The position numbers were made by a program, and so were the translations under genes. The notes beneath the pieces are model-generated. The model did not search any database, was not told the origin of the DNA, and saw only the letters and a list, made by a program, of their open reading frames with translations. Of a stretch of 64,000 nt of DNA, positions 1 through 7,431 are shown piece after piece (positions within the stretch are counted from its first letter, which is position 1; each line of letters starts with the position of its first letter). Source of the DNA: Amnibacterium kyonggiense (GTDB taxonomy: Bacteria; Actinomycetota; Actinomycetes; Actinomycetales; Microbacteriaceae); NCBI RefSeq assembly GCF_004364555.1, contig NZ_SOAM01000001.1:248001-312000 (forward strand). Direction: 5' to 3'.

Positions 1-277
1 TCCCACCGACGAGCACGATCGGACGAGCCCACGACGTCTCGACGGTCTGCACGCCGGCGCGGTACCGGAATCCCGCAACGACCGCTCCGATGCTGTCGTT
101 CTCGACGAAATCCTCGCGGATCGTGGCCGTCGCAACGGCTGTGGAGTCGTCCGACAGCTCGACGCGGTGAAGGCGCGGCTCGTGACCGTGGGCCCTGGTC
201 CGCTGTTCGGCGCCCCGAACGATCTCCATGAAGTACCACCGATCGATGGCGGGCACCGCGATCGAGATCACACCCAT
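1..277 (-). CDS. LacI-type sensor-domain protein, partial at window edge
   Basis: Reading the minus strand from the ATG at 277, the frame is open to the window edge. The protein begins MGVISIAVPAIDRWYF followed by EIVRGAEQ, the classic first beta-strand and helix of the periplasmic-binding-like sensor domain of LacI/GalR regulators. The frame stays open upstream to an ATG at 391, but the added 38 residues do not form a LacI helix-turn-helix; a short stretch (LPSEQDLA) only resembles the start of a GntR-type HTH. It is either a regulator that lost its DNA-binding domain or a chimera. The rest lies outside the window. It is divergent from the next gene and on the integrated element. Confidence 0.55.
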   Translation of the reverse strand, partial: MGVISIAVPAIDRWYFMEIVRGAEQRTRAHGHEPRLHRVELSDDSTAVATATIREDFVENDSIGAVVAGFRYRAGVQTVETSWARPIVLVGG

Positions 278-389
278 ACCGAGTCTCCCTCTTCGCCCGG
301 CATCGACCACGCACTCGCCTGCTCCGCCATCGGCGAGGTCCTGCTCCGACGGTAAGCCCGCACCTCGCCTGCACACTGGAACGCCGCCC

Positions 390-962
390 ATGTCAGCTCG
401 ACGACGCTATCCGACGTTCATCCTGTTGACAGCGAGCGGAACAGGTCGAGTCAGGGGCGGCGGCGGGGCCGGCACAGAGTTGCTGGTCGACGCGGGTCGC
501 GTGTTCTTCTTTGAGGACGCCGCACTCGAGCAGTCCGACCTCGATGAGCTCGAGCGGGAGTCGCCGCTGATCTCCTCGGACGCCAGCACAGAGAGCGCGC
601 TCGACTATCTCTTCGGAGCGTTCGCCGAGCCCGGGCGGGAGAACGCGGTCGCATTCGCGTTCGTCGACGCAGGTCGCACCATCCCGGCGATCCACGCCAC
701 GATCCTCGCCGCTTACGACGGCATCGAGCGCTCACTCCAACGGATCATCCGCCGAGAGCACCCGGGTCGACCGGATCACGTCTACGGGGCGGTCGCCCAG
801 GCCGTCTTCGCCCTCGCAGCCGGCAACAGCTACGTCAACGATCTCCGACCTTCGACCCGACGCATCGCCGAAGCTCGGCGCGCAGCTGAAGCGCTCATCG
901 ACGGGTCGCAAATGCAACCTGAGTTCGCGCGACTGAGCTGCTCAAGGTTCCGAGCTCGATAG
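390..962 (+). CDS. Hypothetical protein, possible TetR-type ligand-binding fragment
   Basis: 190 residues from the ATG at 390 (a longer frame from 228 would overlap the divergent LacI-like gene). I do not recognise it with certainty. The C-terminal half (VAQAVFALAAGNSYV and the following helix) reads like the ligand-binding helices of TetR-family regulators, whose members often carry an ALA-G pattern here, but there is no N-terminal HTH. The region is less GC-rich than the chromosome to its right, in keeping with cargo of the integrated element. The end of the frame lies next to the inverted-repeat region. It could be a decayed regulator. Confidence 0.45.
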   Translation: MSARRRYPTFILLTASGTGRVRGGGGAGTELLVDAGRVFFFEDAALEQSDLDELERESPLISSDASTESALDYLFGAFAEPGRENAVAFAFVDAGRTIPAIHATILAAYDGIERSLQRIIRREHPGRPDHVYGAVAQAVFALAAGNSYVNDLRPSTRRIAEARRAAEALIDGSQMQPEFARLSCSRFRAR

Positions 963-1046
963 GCGACGCGCTAGACCCCCTCGCTGGGCCCGTCGTTGTG
1001 TGCGTCGTGCGGGGTGATGGGGGTAGCGAGGGGTTTCGGGCGTTTT

Positions 1047-1163
1047 GCCCTGTCCTGGCCTGCCACCTCGCCTGGCGGCGCTCCCGAACCACCCACACAC
1101 AGCAGAAAGAGCGTTGCTGTGCGTGGGTGGTTCGGGAGTGCAGGTGGCAGGCCAGGACAGGGC
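1047..1163. repeat. 117-bp interrupted inverted repeat
   Basis: The outer arms 1047-1068 and 1142-1163 are perfect 22-bp complements. The inner arms 1081-1104 and 1115-1138 are 24-bp complements with one mismatch. They are separated by a 12-nt versus 3-nt internal loop, and the terminal loop is 1105-1114. A transcript could fold into one long hairpin. No T-run follows on either strand, so it is not an ordinary intrinsic terminator. It could be an element-borne regulatory structure or a small non-autonomous repeat. Confidence 0.85.
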
Positions 1164-1176
1164 AAGAAATGAGGAT

Positions 1177-1196
1177 GGGGTGGGGATGGGGTGGGG
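1177..1196 (+). promoter_or_regulatory. Perfect G-quadruplex motif
   Basis: Four runs of four guanines (1177-1180, 1182-1185, 1188-1191, 1193-1196) are separated by loops of 1, 2 and 1 nt. This matches the strictest G4 pattern on the plus strand, about 130 bp before the replication-relaxation gene. Short loops predict a very stable four-tetrad fold; any role in replication or expression of the element is inference. Confidence 0.7.
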
Positions 1197-1324
1197 ATTG
1201 GTGGAGTAAGTGTCAGGTGAATTGACGGTGCCTGGGGGTTGTGACGAGGTGGTGTGAGTGTCGGTGGACGGTGTTCTCGTTCGCGGGCGAGCGGGGATGT
1301 GTTCGTGGGCAGGGGTGATGCGGG

Positions 1325-2086
1325 ATGGTGCAGATCAGGGGTGGCACGGAGCGTCGGGTGTGGGTGGTGCCGCGCGATGAGGCGATGTTCGGCTGGTTCC
1401 GGATCGTGCGGATCGCGGACGTGCAGGCGGTCCGGTGGGTGCTCGGTGCGTTGAACGGGACCGACCGGCCGGTCTCGACGCGCCGAGCGCAGGAGTGGGT
1501 CGTTCGGATGGAGGCTGCGGGCCTGGTCGAGCGGGTGCAGCTCGGTGGCCGCGGCGGCTCCCTCGTGTTCGGTACCTACGCCGCTACCGGGCAGGGGCGG
1601 CCGGGTCTGTATCGGCAGACGACCCGGCATGAGGTCGCCGTGGCTGCGACCTCTGCCCGATACGCCGCGGCCGGGTACTCATGGCGGCGAGATGACAAGC
1701 CCGACTACGCAGGCGGACATCAGGCCGACGGAGTCGCCGAGAGCCAGGACTGGGCGGAGCTGATCGAAGTCGAATTGACCGGGAAGCGACTCCCCCGGTA
1801 CGCGCAGATCTTTACCGCGTTCCGCCGTCGCTTCGACGCCGGAGAGATGGACCAGGTCACCTATATCTGCTCCGACGAAGCAGCACAGACGGTCCGTGCC
1901 GCAACCAACGAGCTTCCCGTCGGCCGGACCATCGCTCCCCAGGTCCAGATCCAGCCTGTCTTCGATCCACTGGGTCACTGGGCCGACGACGCGCTGCCGT
2001 CGTGGATGCTGACCGCGCGCAATCGAGCCGCCGATGACGCGACTTCACGGAGCGGTGGACCGCGCCCCTCAGTCACGCTGTTCTAG
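1325..2086 (+). CDS. Replication-relaxation-type protein of integrated element
   Basis: 253 residues. The N-terminal about 100 residues have a winged-helix look (a helix with VSTRRAQEWVVRMEAAGLVE). The C-terminal half contains WAELIEVELTGKRLPRY and VTYICSDEA, a pattern I associate with the Replic_Relax family (PF13814) found next to integrases on actinobacterial mobile elements. There the family is thought to act in replication or mobilisation of the excised form. It ends 12 bp before the integrase start; its stop codon overlaps the integrase ribosome-binding site (aggagg, 2085-2090), so the two genes are translationally linked. The family assignment comes from sequence pattern and context. 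Confidence 0.65.
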   Translation: MVQIRGGTERRVWVVPRDEAMFGWFRIVRIADVQAVRWVLGALNGTDRPVSTRRAQEWVVRMEAAGLVERVQLGGRGGSLVFGTYAATGQGRPGLYRQTTRHEVAVAATSARYAAAGYSWRRDDKPDYAGGHQADGVAESQDWAELIEVELTGKRLPRYAQIFTAFRRRFDAGEMDQVTYICSDEAAQTVRAATNELPVGRTIAPQVQIQPVFDPLGHWADDALPSWMLTARNRAADDATSRSGGPRPSVTLF

Positions 2087-2098
2087 GAGGCACTGCGC

Positions 2099-3430
2099 GT
2101 GGGAACTGTCACCCCGTACGACACCGCCAACGGTCGCCGCTACCGCGTTCGGTACCGCAAGCCCGATCAACACCAGACGGAGCGCCGAGGCTTCCGCACG
2201 AAGCGCGAGGCGGAGCTGTATCTCGCGTCTGTCGAAGTGTCGAAGGCGCGCGGCGAGTTCATCGACGCTGTCAGCGCTCGAGAACGGATCGCGGCACTCG
2301 GATCGGCATGGCTGACGCAGCAGGCGCACCTGAAGCCCTCATCGCTCTATGTGCTCAAGAGCACCTGGCGCCTGTGGGTCGAGCCGCGGTGGGGCACCAC
2401 CTCCGTCTCGGACATCCGGCACAGCGACGTCCGCGCGTGGGTGACGGAGATGAGCGAGCAGCGCGGTGCCACGACTGTCATCCGCGCCTACGGGATCCTC
2501 GCTGCGATCCTCGATGTCGCCGTGCGTGACCGTCGGATCCCCGCAAACCCGGCGCGCGGGGTGAAGATGCCGCGCAAGCGGCAGCGACCCCACACGTATC
2601 TCTCCCACGACCAGGTCAGCGACCTCGCCCAGGCCGCCGGCGATCTCGGACCGCTCGTGCTCGTGCTCGCGTACTGCGGATTGCGCTGGGGCGAGGCATC
2701 CGGGCTGCGCGTCGGCGACGTCGACTTCGAGCGCCGCCGGCTGCACGTGCGGCAGAACGCCGTCCTCGTCGGCAGCGAACTGATCGTCGGGACGCCGAAG
2801 ACCCACAAGCAGCGCTCGGTCCCGTTCCCGCGGTCCCTCCAGCCGGCGATCGCCCGCGCCTGCCGCGGCAAGCGCGCCGAGGACCTTCTGTTCCCCGGGC
2901 CCGACGGCGACTTCCTCCGCCGCGTGCACGGACCCGGAAAGGGCTGGTTCTGGAACGCCGTCGTCGCGGCCGGGCTCCCTGCCCTGTCGCTGCACGACCT
3001 CCGGCACACCGCCGCGAGCCTCGCGGTGCGTTCGGGCGCGAACGTGAAGGCTGTGCAGCGGATGCTCGGGCACGCGTCGGCAGCCATGACCCTCGACGTC
3101 TACGCGGACCTGTTCGACGACGACCTCGACCAGGTCGCCGACCGCCTCGACGTCGAGCTGGCGCGCACGAATGTGGGCAAAATGTGGGCAAACGCCGATC
3201 CTGACGGCGTGTCTCAGCATGCAGAACAAGATGCTGATCAGCCGAAACACCAGACTGCCCGGCAGCGGAGGGCGTGGGATTCGAACCCACGAAGCATTGC
3301 TGCTTACCGGTTTTCAAGACCGGGTCCATCGGCCGCTCGGACAGCCCTCCAGGCCGCCGACGATACCCGGCCCGGTGCGACGCCTGCGGTCAGCAGGGCT
3401 CGGGCGTCGGGGACGCGGCCCGGACCGTGA
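2099..3430 (+). CDS. Tyrosine-family site-specific integrase
   Basis: 443 residues from GTG 2099, preceded by aggagg at 2085-2090. It has an N-terminal AP2-like arm-binding segment (GRRYRVRYRKPD), a SAM-like core-binding domain (about 60-150) and a catalytic domain with R196 (CGLRWGE), the beta-hairpin lysine region (TPKTHKQR), H299-x-x-R302, H325 (MLGHAS) and nucleophile Y335 (DVYADL). It should catalyse integration and excision of the element at tRNA-Ser. The natural protein probably ends soon after residue 360. Here the frame runs through the antisense of the tRNA gene (3266-3350) into chromosomal DNA, so about the last 55 residues (RRAWDSNPR and beyond) are host sequence acquired by integration. 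Confidence 0.93.
   Translation: MGTVTPYDTANGRRYRVRYRKPDQHQTERRGFRTKREAELYLASVEVSKARGEFIDAVSARERIAALGSAWLTQQAHLKPSSLYVLKSTWRLWVEPRWGTTSVSDIRHSDVRAWVTEMSEQRGATTVIRAYGILAAILDVAVRDRRIPANPARGVKMPRKRQRPHTYLSHDQVSDLAQAAGDLGPLVLVLAYCGLRWGEASGLRVGDVDFERRRLHVRQNAVLVGSELIVGTPKTHKQRSVPFPRSLQPAIARACRGKRAEDLLFPGPDGDFLRRVHGPGKGWFWNAVVAAGLPALSLHDLRHTAASLAVRSGANVKAVQRMLGHASAAMTLDVYADLFDDDLDQVADRLDVELARTNVGKMWANADPDGVSQHAEQDADQPKHQTARQRRAWDSNPRSIAAYRFSRPGPSAARTALQAADDTRPGATPAVSRARASGTRPGP
3266..3350 (-). tRNA. tRNA-Ser(UGA)
   Basis: 85 nt on the minus strand. The acceptor stem is GGAGGGC/GCCCTCC with discriminator G. The anticodon loop CTTGAAA has anticodon TGA, reading UCA. A variable arm of serine type (long) and a T-arm with GGTTCGAATCC are present. 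No CCA is encoded. It lies a few kilobases from serS. It is the integration target of the element to its left, and the tRNA remains intact. Confidence 0.95.
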
Positions 3431-4577
3431 TCCTCCTGCGCCCCAGCGACAGCAGCACGACCAGCGCCGCGATCGCGATGCCGCCCGCGAGGAAGAAGTC
3501 GAAGGCGATGCCGAACCGGCCCACCCCAACACCGCCGACGACGGAGCCGAGGGAGATCGCGATCTGGATCGTGCTCACGAACAGCGCGAGGCTGCCGTCC
3601 GACGCGGAGGGCGCCGCCCGCGACATCCACGTCTGCAGCCCGAGCGGGAGCGCGCCCCAGACGAAGCCCCACACGACGAGCAGCACCAGGACGCCCGGCA
3701 GCGACCAGGCGAGCAGCGGCAGAGCGACGACCGCGAGGGCGAGCACGACCTTCGTGACGGCGAGCGTGCCCGTGACGCTGCGGCTCAGCGTCACGCCCGC
3801 GACGAAGTTGCCCGCGATCCCGGCGACGCCGAACGCGAGCAGCGCGATCGTGACCACGGTCGGCGAGACGCGGACCAGGTCCTCGAGGTACGGCGCGACA
3901 TAGGTGTACGCCGAGAACTGGGCGATGAACGCGAGCGCGGTGGCGATGAGCCCGATCCGGGCGCGGGGGACGCGGAGGAGCTCGCCGAGCGTGCCGAAGC
4001 GGACCCGCTGCTGCGACGGGATCCGGGGCAGGAGGACGAGCTGCAGCGCGAGGGCGACCACGCCGAGCGCGGCGCCGATGACGAACGCGAGGCGCCAGGT
4101 CGCGACCGCGGAGACGAGGGCGCCGAGCGGGAGGCTGACGACGGTCGCGACGGAGACGCCGCCGGTGATCAGCGAGGTCGCGCGGATGACGGCGCTCTCG
4201 CGGACCAGGCGCCCCGCGATGCCCGCGCCGAGCGCCCAGAAGCCGCCGATGCAGAGCCCGAGCAGCATTCGCGACGCGAGCAGGACGCCGAAGGTCGGCG
4301 CGATCGCCCCGAGCACGTCGGCGACGACGAGCAGCGCCACGAGCGACCACAGCACGGTCCGCCGGTCGACGCGCGAGGTGAACACGGTCACCACCGGCGC
4401 CCCGATCGCGCCGGTGAGCGCGGTGACGACCACCATCAGGCCGGCCGTCCCGACGCCGATGCGCAGGTCGGCGGCGATGGCGGGCAGCAGGCCGATCGGC
4501 AGGAACTCGGACAGCACGAGCACGAAGGAGCCGAGCGCGACGGACAGCACCGCGACCCACCCCCGGCGGTCGCTCAT
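3390..4577 (-). CDS. MFS efflux transporter (AraJ/sugar-efflux type)
   Basis: 395 residues from ATG 4577 (a GTG at 4613 would add 12 residues). Twelve hydrophobic segments cover the length, with the drug-efflux H+ antiporter-1 look: an N-terminal SEFLPIGLLPAIAADL in helix 1, a basic loop after helix 2 (SRVDRRTV), and GGFWALGAGIAGRL. The closest well-known relatives are the AraJ/YdhP/purine-efflux group of the major facilitator superfamily at the plasma membrane. The substrate is unknown. The gene ends 39 bp from tRNA-Ser and is divergent from the small membrane gene at 4820. Confidence 0.85.
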   Translation of the reverse strand: MSDRRGWVAVLSVALGSFVLVLSEFLPIGLLPAIAADLRIGVGTAGLMVVVTALTGAIGAPVVTVFTSRVDRRTVLWSLVALLVVADVLGAIAPTFGVLLASRMLLGLCIGGFWALGAGIAGRLVRESAVIRATSLITGGVSVATVVSLPLGALVSAVATWRLAFVIGAALGVVALALQLVLLPRIPSQQRVRFGTLGELLRVPRARIGLIATALAFIAQFSAYTYVAPYLEDLVRVSPTVVTIALLAFGVAGIAGNFVAGVTLSRSVTGTLAVTKVVLALAVVALPLLAWSLPGVLVLLVVWGFVWGALPLGLQTWMSRAAPSASDGSLALFVSTIQIAISLGSVVGGVGVGRFGIAFDFFLAGGIAIAALVVLLSLGRRRITVRAASPTPEPC

Positions 4578-4819
4578 CGGGCGCGGTTCGGCGACTGCGG
4601 GATCGGCGGTCACGGGGCTCCAGACGTCGCATTCGGAGGGGCGCCGTCCGGCCTCGCAGCAGGCACGCCCGCATCGGCTCGGAGGGGCGCAACCGCGGTC
4701 CGCATCGGCGTATGCCCGGCCGCTCGTCCGCGCCCGGCCGGGCGCGTCGACGCCCCCGTCGGCGGCGGGTTCGAGGGGCGTCCTTCCCGCCGCGGAGGTC
4801 GGAGGCGGAGGATGGTGCC

Positions 4820-5083
4820 GTGGCTCCGCGCCGACAGGTCCGCATGACGCCCGAGGAGGCGCAGCGCATCCGCGCCCAGGACGCCGCCGGCCGGCTCGAT
4901 CACGCCGACCCCGAGGTGCGCCGGGTGATCGAGGACGCGAACCGCACCTCCGTGCGGGCGCACGTGTACGGTCGCGACGCGGCCGCCCGGGGCACGATCC
5001 GCTGGTCACTGCTCGTGACGATCGCGGCGACCGCCGTGTTCATCGTCGGGCTGGCGCTGCACTTCCTCCTGCCGCCGATGTGA
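4820..5083 (+). CDS. Small single-pass membrane protein
   Basis: 87 residues from GTG 4820, chosen because GGAGGCGGAGGA (4801-4812) lies at good spacing; an internal ATG at 4844 is the alternative. The N-terminal 60 residues are charged and soluble, with an EAQRIRAQDAAGRLDHADPE stretch. A single C-terminal transmembrane helix (about 62-83, LLVTIAATAVFIVGLALHFL) ends almost at the C terminus, giving a tail-anchored topology. I do not recognise a family; similar short proteins are common in Microbacteriaceae. Confidence 0.7.
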   Translation: MAPRRQVRMTPEEAQRIRAQDAAGRLDHADPEVRRVIEDANRTSVRAHVYGRDAAARGTIRWSLLVTIAATAVFIVGLALHFLLPPM

Positions 5084-5103
5084 CGCGTGCGGCGGCCGGG
5101 TCG

Positions 5104-5138
5104 TGATCTCGAGGCTCGCTTCGCTCGCACCTCGATCA
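5104..5138. repeat. Dispersed 35-bp palindromic repeat, copy 1
   Basis: An imperfect palindrome with the core CGAGGCTCGCTTCGCTCG and flanks TGATCT and CTCGATCA. Nearly identical 35-bp copies are at 35176-35210 and 42965-42999, differing mainly in one central base and in the flank. Here it lies between a plus-strand gene end and a minus-strand gene end. It behaves like a REP element. Confidence 0.85.
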
Positions 5139-5179
5139 GCGGGGAGGGGGGCCGCTCGCCTGCACGCGGATCGGACGAC

Positions 5180-5201
5180 TGCATGCGCGGGCGCGCATGC
5201 A
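5180..5201. terminator. Hairpin downstream of HAD/serS operon
   Basis: Perfect 9-bp arms (TGCATGCGC at 5180-5188 and its complement at 5193-5201) around a 4-nt loop lie 45 bp beyond the stop codon of the minus-strand HAD gene. There is no T-run, as is usual in very GC-rich actinobacteria. Terminator function is inferred from position. Confidence 0.4.
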
Positions 5202-5245
5202 CACGTCCACGAAGCGCGCAGACGGGCCGACGGCGCCGGGGGCGC

Positions 5246-6049
5246 TCAGGGCAGGGTGTCGAGCACCTTCGCGAGGCCGTCGTCGCGCACCTCGCGCGTC
5301 GTCTCGTCCGCGGCGGCGACCACCTCGGCCGGCGCCTGGCCCATCGCGACGCCCCGGCCCGCCCATTCGAGCATGTCGATGTCGTTCCGGCCGTCGCCGA
5401 TGGCGACCGTGCGCTCGATCGGCACGCCGAGGCGTCCGCGCACCCACTCCATCGCGGTCGCCTTGTTCACGCCGTCGGGCGCGATGTCCAGCCACGCGGT
5501 CCAGCCGATCGCGTAGCTGACGCGGGAGAGCCCCATCTGCTCGACGACGCCGAGGAACTCCTCCGTCGCGTGGTTCGGAGAGATCACGACGACGCGGGTG
5601 GCCTCGACCTCGAGGAGCGACTCGAACGGCACCTCCTCGCTGCCCGGCCCGACCGCGGACTCGGGGAACCGCGCCGTGTAGCGGAAGCGGCCCTCCGCGT
5701 CCTCGACGGCGTAGCGGGCGTCCGACAGCGCGCCGGAGATCGTCGTCAGCACCTCGGTCGGGTCGAACGTCTCGACCCGGGCGCGGCGGTAGCCGGAGGC
5801 GTCGTCGGCGTCCCGCTCGAGCGTCACCGCGCCGTTCGAGCACACGAGGTAGCGCGGGAGGACGCCGAGCTGCTCGAGCACCGGTGTCGTGGAGGCCGCG
5901 GACCGCCCGGTCGCGAGCATCACCTCGTTGCCGCGGGCGTCGGCGTCGCGCACCGCCCGCCGGACCGTGTCGGACAGGAACCCGTCCTCATGGAGGATCG
6001 TGCCGTCGATGTCGAGCGCTGCGAGCCAGCCGCCGGGTCGGAGCGTCAT
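5246..6049 (-). CDS. HAD-superfamily hydrolase, Cof type
   Basis: 267 residues. Motif I is DIDGTIL (both aspartates present), motif II lies near MLATGRS, and motif IV is [12 protein letters not shown] near the C terminus with the K of VNKATA before it, all as in Cof-type (HAD IIB) phosphatases. These typically dephosphorylate sugar phosphates or nucleotide/cofactor phosphates in the cytosol; the substrate cannot be told from sequence. The start codon overlaps the stop of serS (ATGA), so the gene is the second cistron of the serS operon. Confidence 0.88.
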   Translation of the reverse strand: MTLRPGGWLAALDIDGTILHEDGFLSDTVRRAVRDADARGNEVMLATGRSAASTTPVLEQLGVLPRYLVCSNGAVTLERDADDASGYRRARVETFDPTEVLTTISGALSDARYAVEDAEGRFRYTARFPESAVGPGSEEVPFESLLEVEATRVVVISPNHATEEFLGVVEQMGLSRVSYAIGWTAWLDIAPDGVNKATAMEWVRGRLGVPIERTVAIGDGRNDIDMLEWAGRGVAMGQAPAEVVAAADETTREVRDDGLAKVLDTLP

Positions 6050-7311
6050 CCGAGGGGCTCGAGCTCGGCGAGCCCGCCGATGAACGGTCGCAGGACCTCG
6101 GGCACGACGACGGAGCCGTCGGCCTGCTGGTGGGTCTCGAGGATCGCGGCGATCCAGCGGGTCGTGGCGAGCGTGCCGTTCAGCGTCGCGACCGGGGCGG
6201 TGCGGCCGCTCTCCGTGCGGTGCCGGATGGCGAGCCGTCGCGCCTGGTAGGTCGTGCAGTTCGACGTGGAGGTGAGCTCGCGGTAGGTCCCCTGCGTCGG
6301 GATCCAGGCCTCGACGTCGAACTTGCGCGCAGCGGAGGAGCCGAGGTCGCCGGCGGCGGTATCGATCACCCGGTAGGCGAGCCCGAGGTCGGTCATCATC
6401 CGCTCCTGCATCGCCAGCAGGCGCGCGTGCTCCTGCTCCGCGTCCGCAGGGTCGACGTAGGAGAACATCTCGAGCTTGTCGAACTGGTGGGTGCGGATGA
6501 TGCCGCGGGTGTCCTTGCCCGCGCTGCCCGCCTCGAGGCGGTAGCAGGTCGACCAGCCGGCGTACCGGAGCGGGCCGTCCGCCAGGTCGATGATCTCGTC
6601 CGCGTGGTAACCGGCGAGCGCGACCTCGCTCGTCCCCGTGAGGTAGAGGTCCTCCGACTCGATCCGGTAGACGGCGTCGGAGTGCTTGTCGAGGAAGCCG
6701 GTCCCCCGCATGATCTCCGGCTTGACCATCGTCGGGGTGATCAGCGGCACGAACGCGGCCTCGAGGGCGCGGTCGAGCGCCAGGTTCATGAGCGCGAGCT
6801 CGAGGCGCGCGCCGACCCCGCGGAGGTAGGAGAAGCGGGCGCCGGACACCTTCGCGCCGCGGACCATGTCGATGGCGCCGAGCAGCTCGCCGAGCTCGAG
6901 GTGGTCGCGCGGCGCGAAGTCGAAGGTCGGGATGTTCCCGACCTCCCGAAGGACGACGTAGTCGTCCTCACCGCCCTCGGGCACCCCGGCCAGCACGACG
7001 TTCGGGATCGAGGCGACGGCCTCCTCGGCCACGGCCTCCGCCTCGGAGGAGCGCTCGGCCGCGGCCTTCACCGCGGCGGCGAGCTCCTTCACCTGCGCGA
7101 GCAAGGCGGGCTTCTCGTCCTTGGACGCGGCGGCGACGCGCTTCCCGAACGCGTTCTGCTCGGCCCGGAGTCGCTCGAACTCGGCGATGGCGTCCCGCCT
7201 GGCCGCGTCCGCCTCCGCCGCCCGGGCGACGAGGCCGACATCGGCGCGACGGGCGCGCTGCGACGCCTCGACGACCTCCGGAGCCGCACGGAGCAGCTGC
7301 GGATCGATCAC
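6046..7311 (-). CDS. serS: Seryl-tRNA synthetase
   Basis: 421 residues, the usual length, starting at GTG 7311 ([12 protein letters not shown]), a typical SerRS N terminus. An N-terminal coiled-coil arm (about 30-100) precedes the class II core: [13 protein letters not shown] and [18 protein letters not shown] (motif 2), [12 protein letters not shown], and [16 protein letters not shown] (motif 3). It charges tRNA-Ser with serine via seryl-AMP. TAGGCT at 7324-7319 on the minus strand lies 7 nt before the GTG, which suggests a leaderless transcript and supports this start. No T-box-like leader is seen. Confidence 0.97.
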   Translation of the reverse strand: MIDPQLLRAAPEVVEASQRARRADVGLVARAAEADAARRDAIAEFERLRAEQNAFGKRVAAASKDEKPALLAQVKELAAAVKAAAERSSEAEAVAEEAVASIPNVVLAGVPEGGEDDYVVLREVGNIPTFDFAPRDHLELGELLGAIDMVRGAKVSGARFSYLRGVGARLELALMNLALDRALEAAFVPLITPTMVKPEIMRGTGFLDKHSDAVYRIESEDLYLTGTSEVALAGYHADEIIDLADGPLRYAGWSTCYRLEAGSAGKDTRGIIRTHQFDKLEMFSYVDPADAEQEHARLLAMQERMMTDLGLAYRVIDTAAGDLGSSAARKFDVEAWIPTQGTYRELTSTSNCTTYQARRLAIRHRTESGRTAPVATLNGTLATTRWIAAILETHQQADGSVVVPEVLRPFIGGLAELEPLG

Positions 7312-7318
7312 GGCCGCC

Positions 7319-7425
7319 AGCCTACGGGCTCGCGCGGAACGCGCCTCCCGGTCGCACGCCAGTGCACGCGCAAGGACGGCCTTCAAGATTCTTCCAGTCA
7401 GCGATCAGGCGCTGCTCAGTACCAT
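7319..7425. promoter_or_regulatory. Divergent leaderless promoters of serS and the kinase-like gene
   Basis: On the minus strand TAGGCT (7324-7319) is followed by 7 nt and the serS GTG. On the plus strand TACCAT (7420-7425) is followed by 6 nt and the ATG at 7432. Both match the TAnnnT -10 element at leaderless spacing. Confidence 0.55.
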
Positions 7426-7431
7426 CTGGTC

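Larger units (their letters stand above)
963..1324. other. Non-coding stretch with inverted repeat and G-run motif
   Basis: No convincing gene is present. The stretch holds a long interrupted inverted repeat (1047-1163) and a four-run guanine motif (1177-1196), both listed separately. The remaining sequence to 1324 is G-rich on the plus strand and presumably carries the promoter and leader of the downstream replication-relaxation gene. Confidence 0.6.
1..3350. mobile_element. Right end of an integrative element at tRNA-Ser
   Basis: An integrase whose 3' end overlaps a tRNA gene, with a replication-relaxation-type gene immediately upstream and less GC-rich, poorly recognisable cargo to the left, is the standard arrangement for an actinobacterial integrative element. 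The attachment core should lie in the 3' half of tRNA-Ser (around 3266-3300). I see no second copy of that sequence between 1 and 3265, so the other end must be to the left of the window. The left boundary given is only the window edge. Confidence 0.75.

Noticed and set aside
1-3265. Second attachment-site copy of the tRNA-Ser 3' end
   Set aside because: No repeat of the tRNA sequence was seen left of the integrase, so the other end lies outside the window.
3171-4847. Plus-strand open frame of 558 codons across the MFS gene
   Set aside because: It is the antisense of the MFS gene and consists mostly of Arg/Asp/Glu low-complexity sequence. The start is a shadow of tRNA antisense.
7312-7431. 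T-box or long leader for serS
   Set aside because: A -10 element sits 7 nt before the GTG, leaving no room for a leader.
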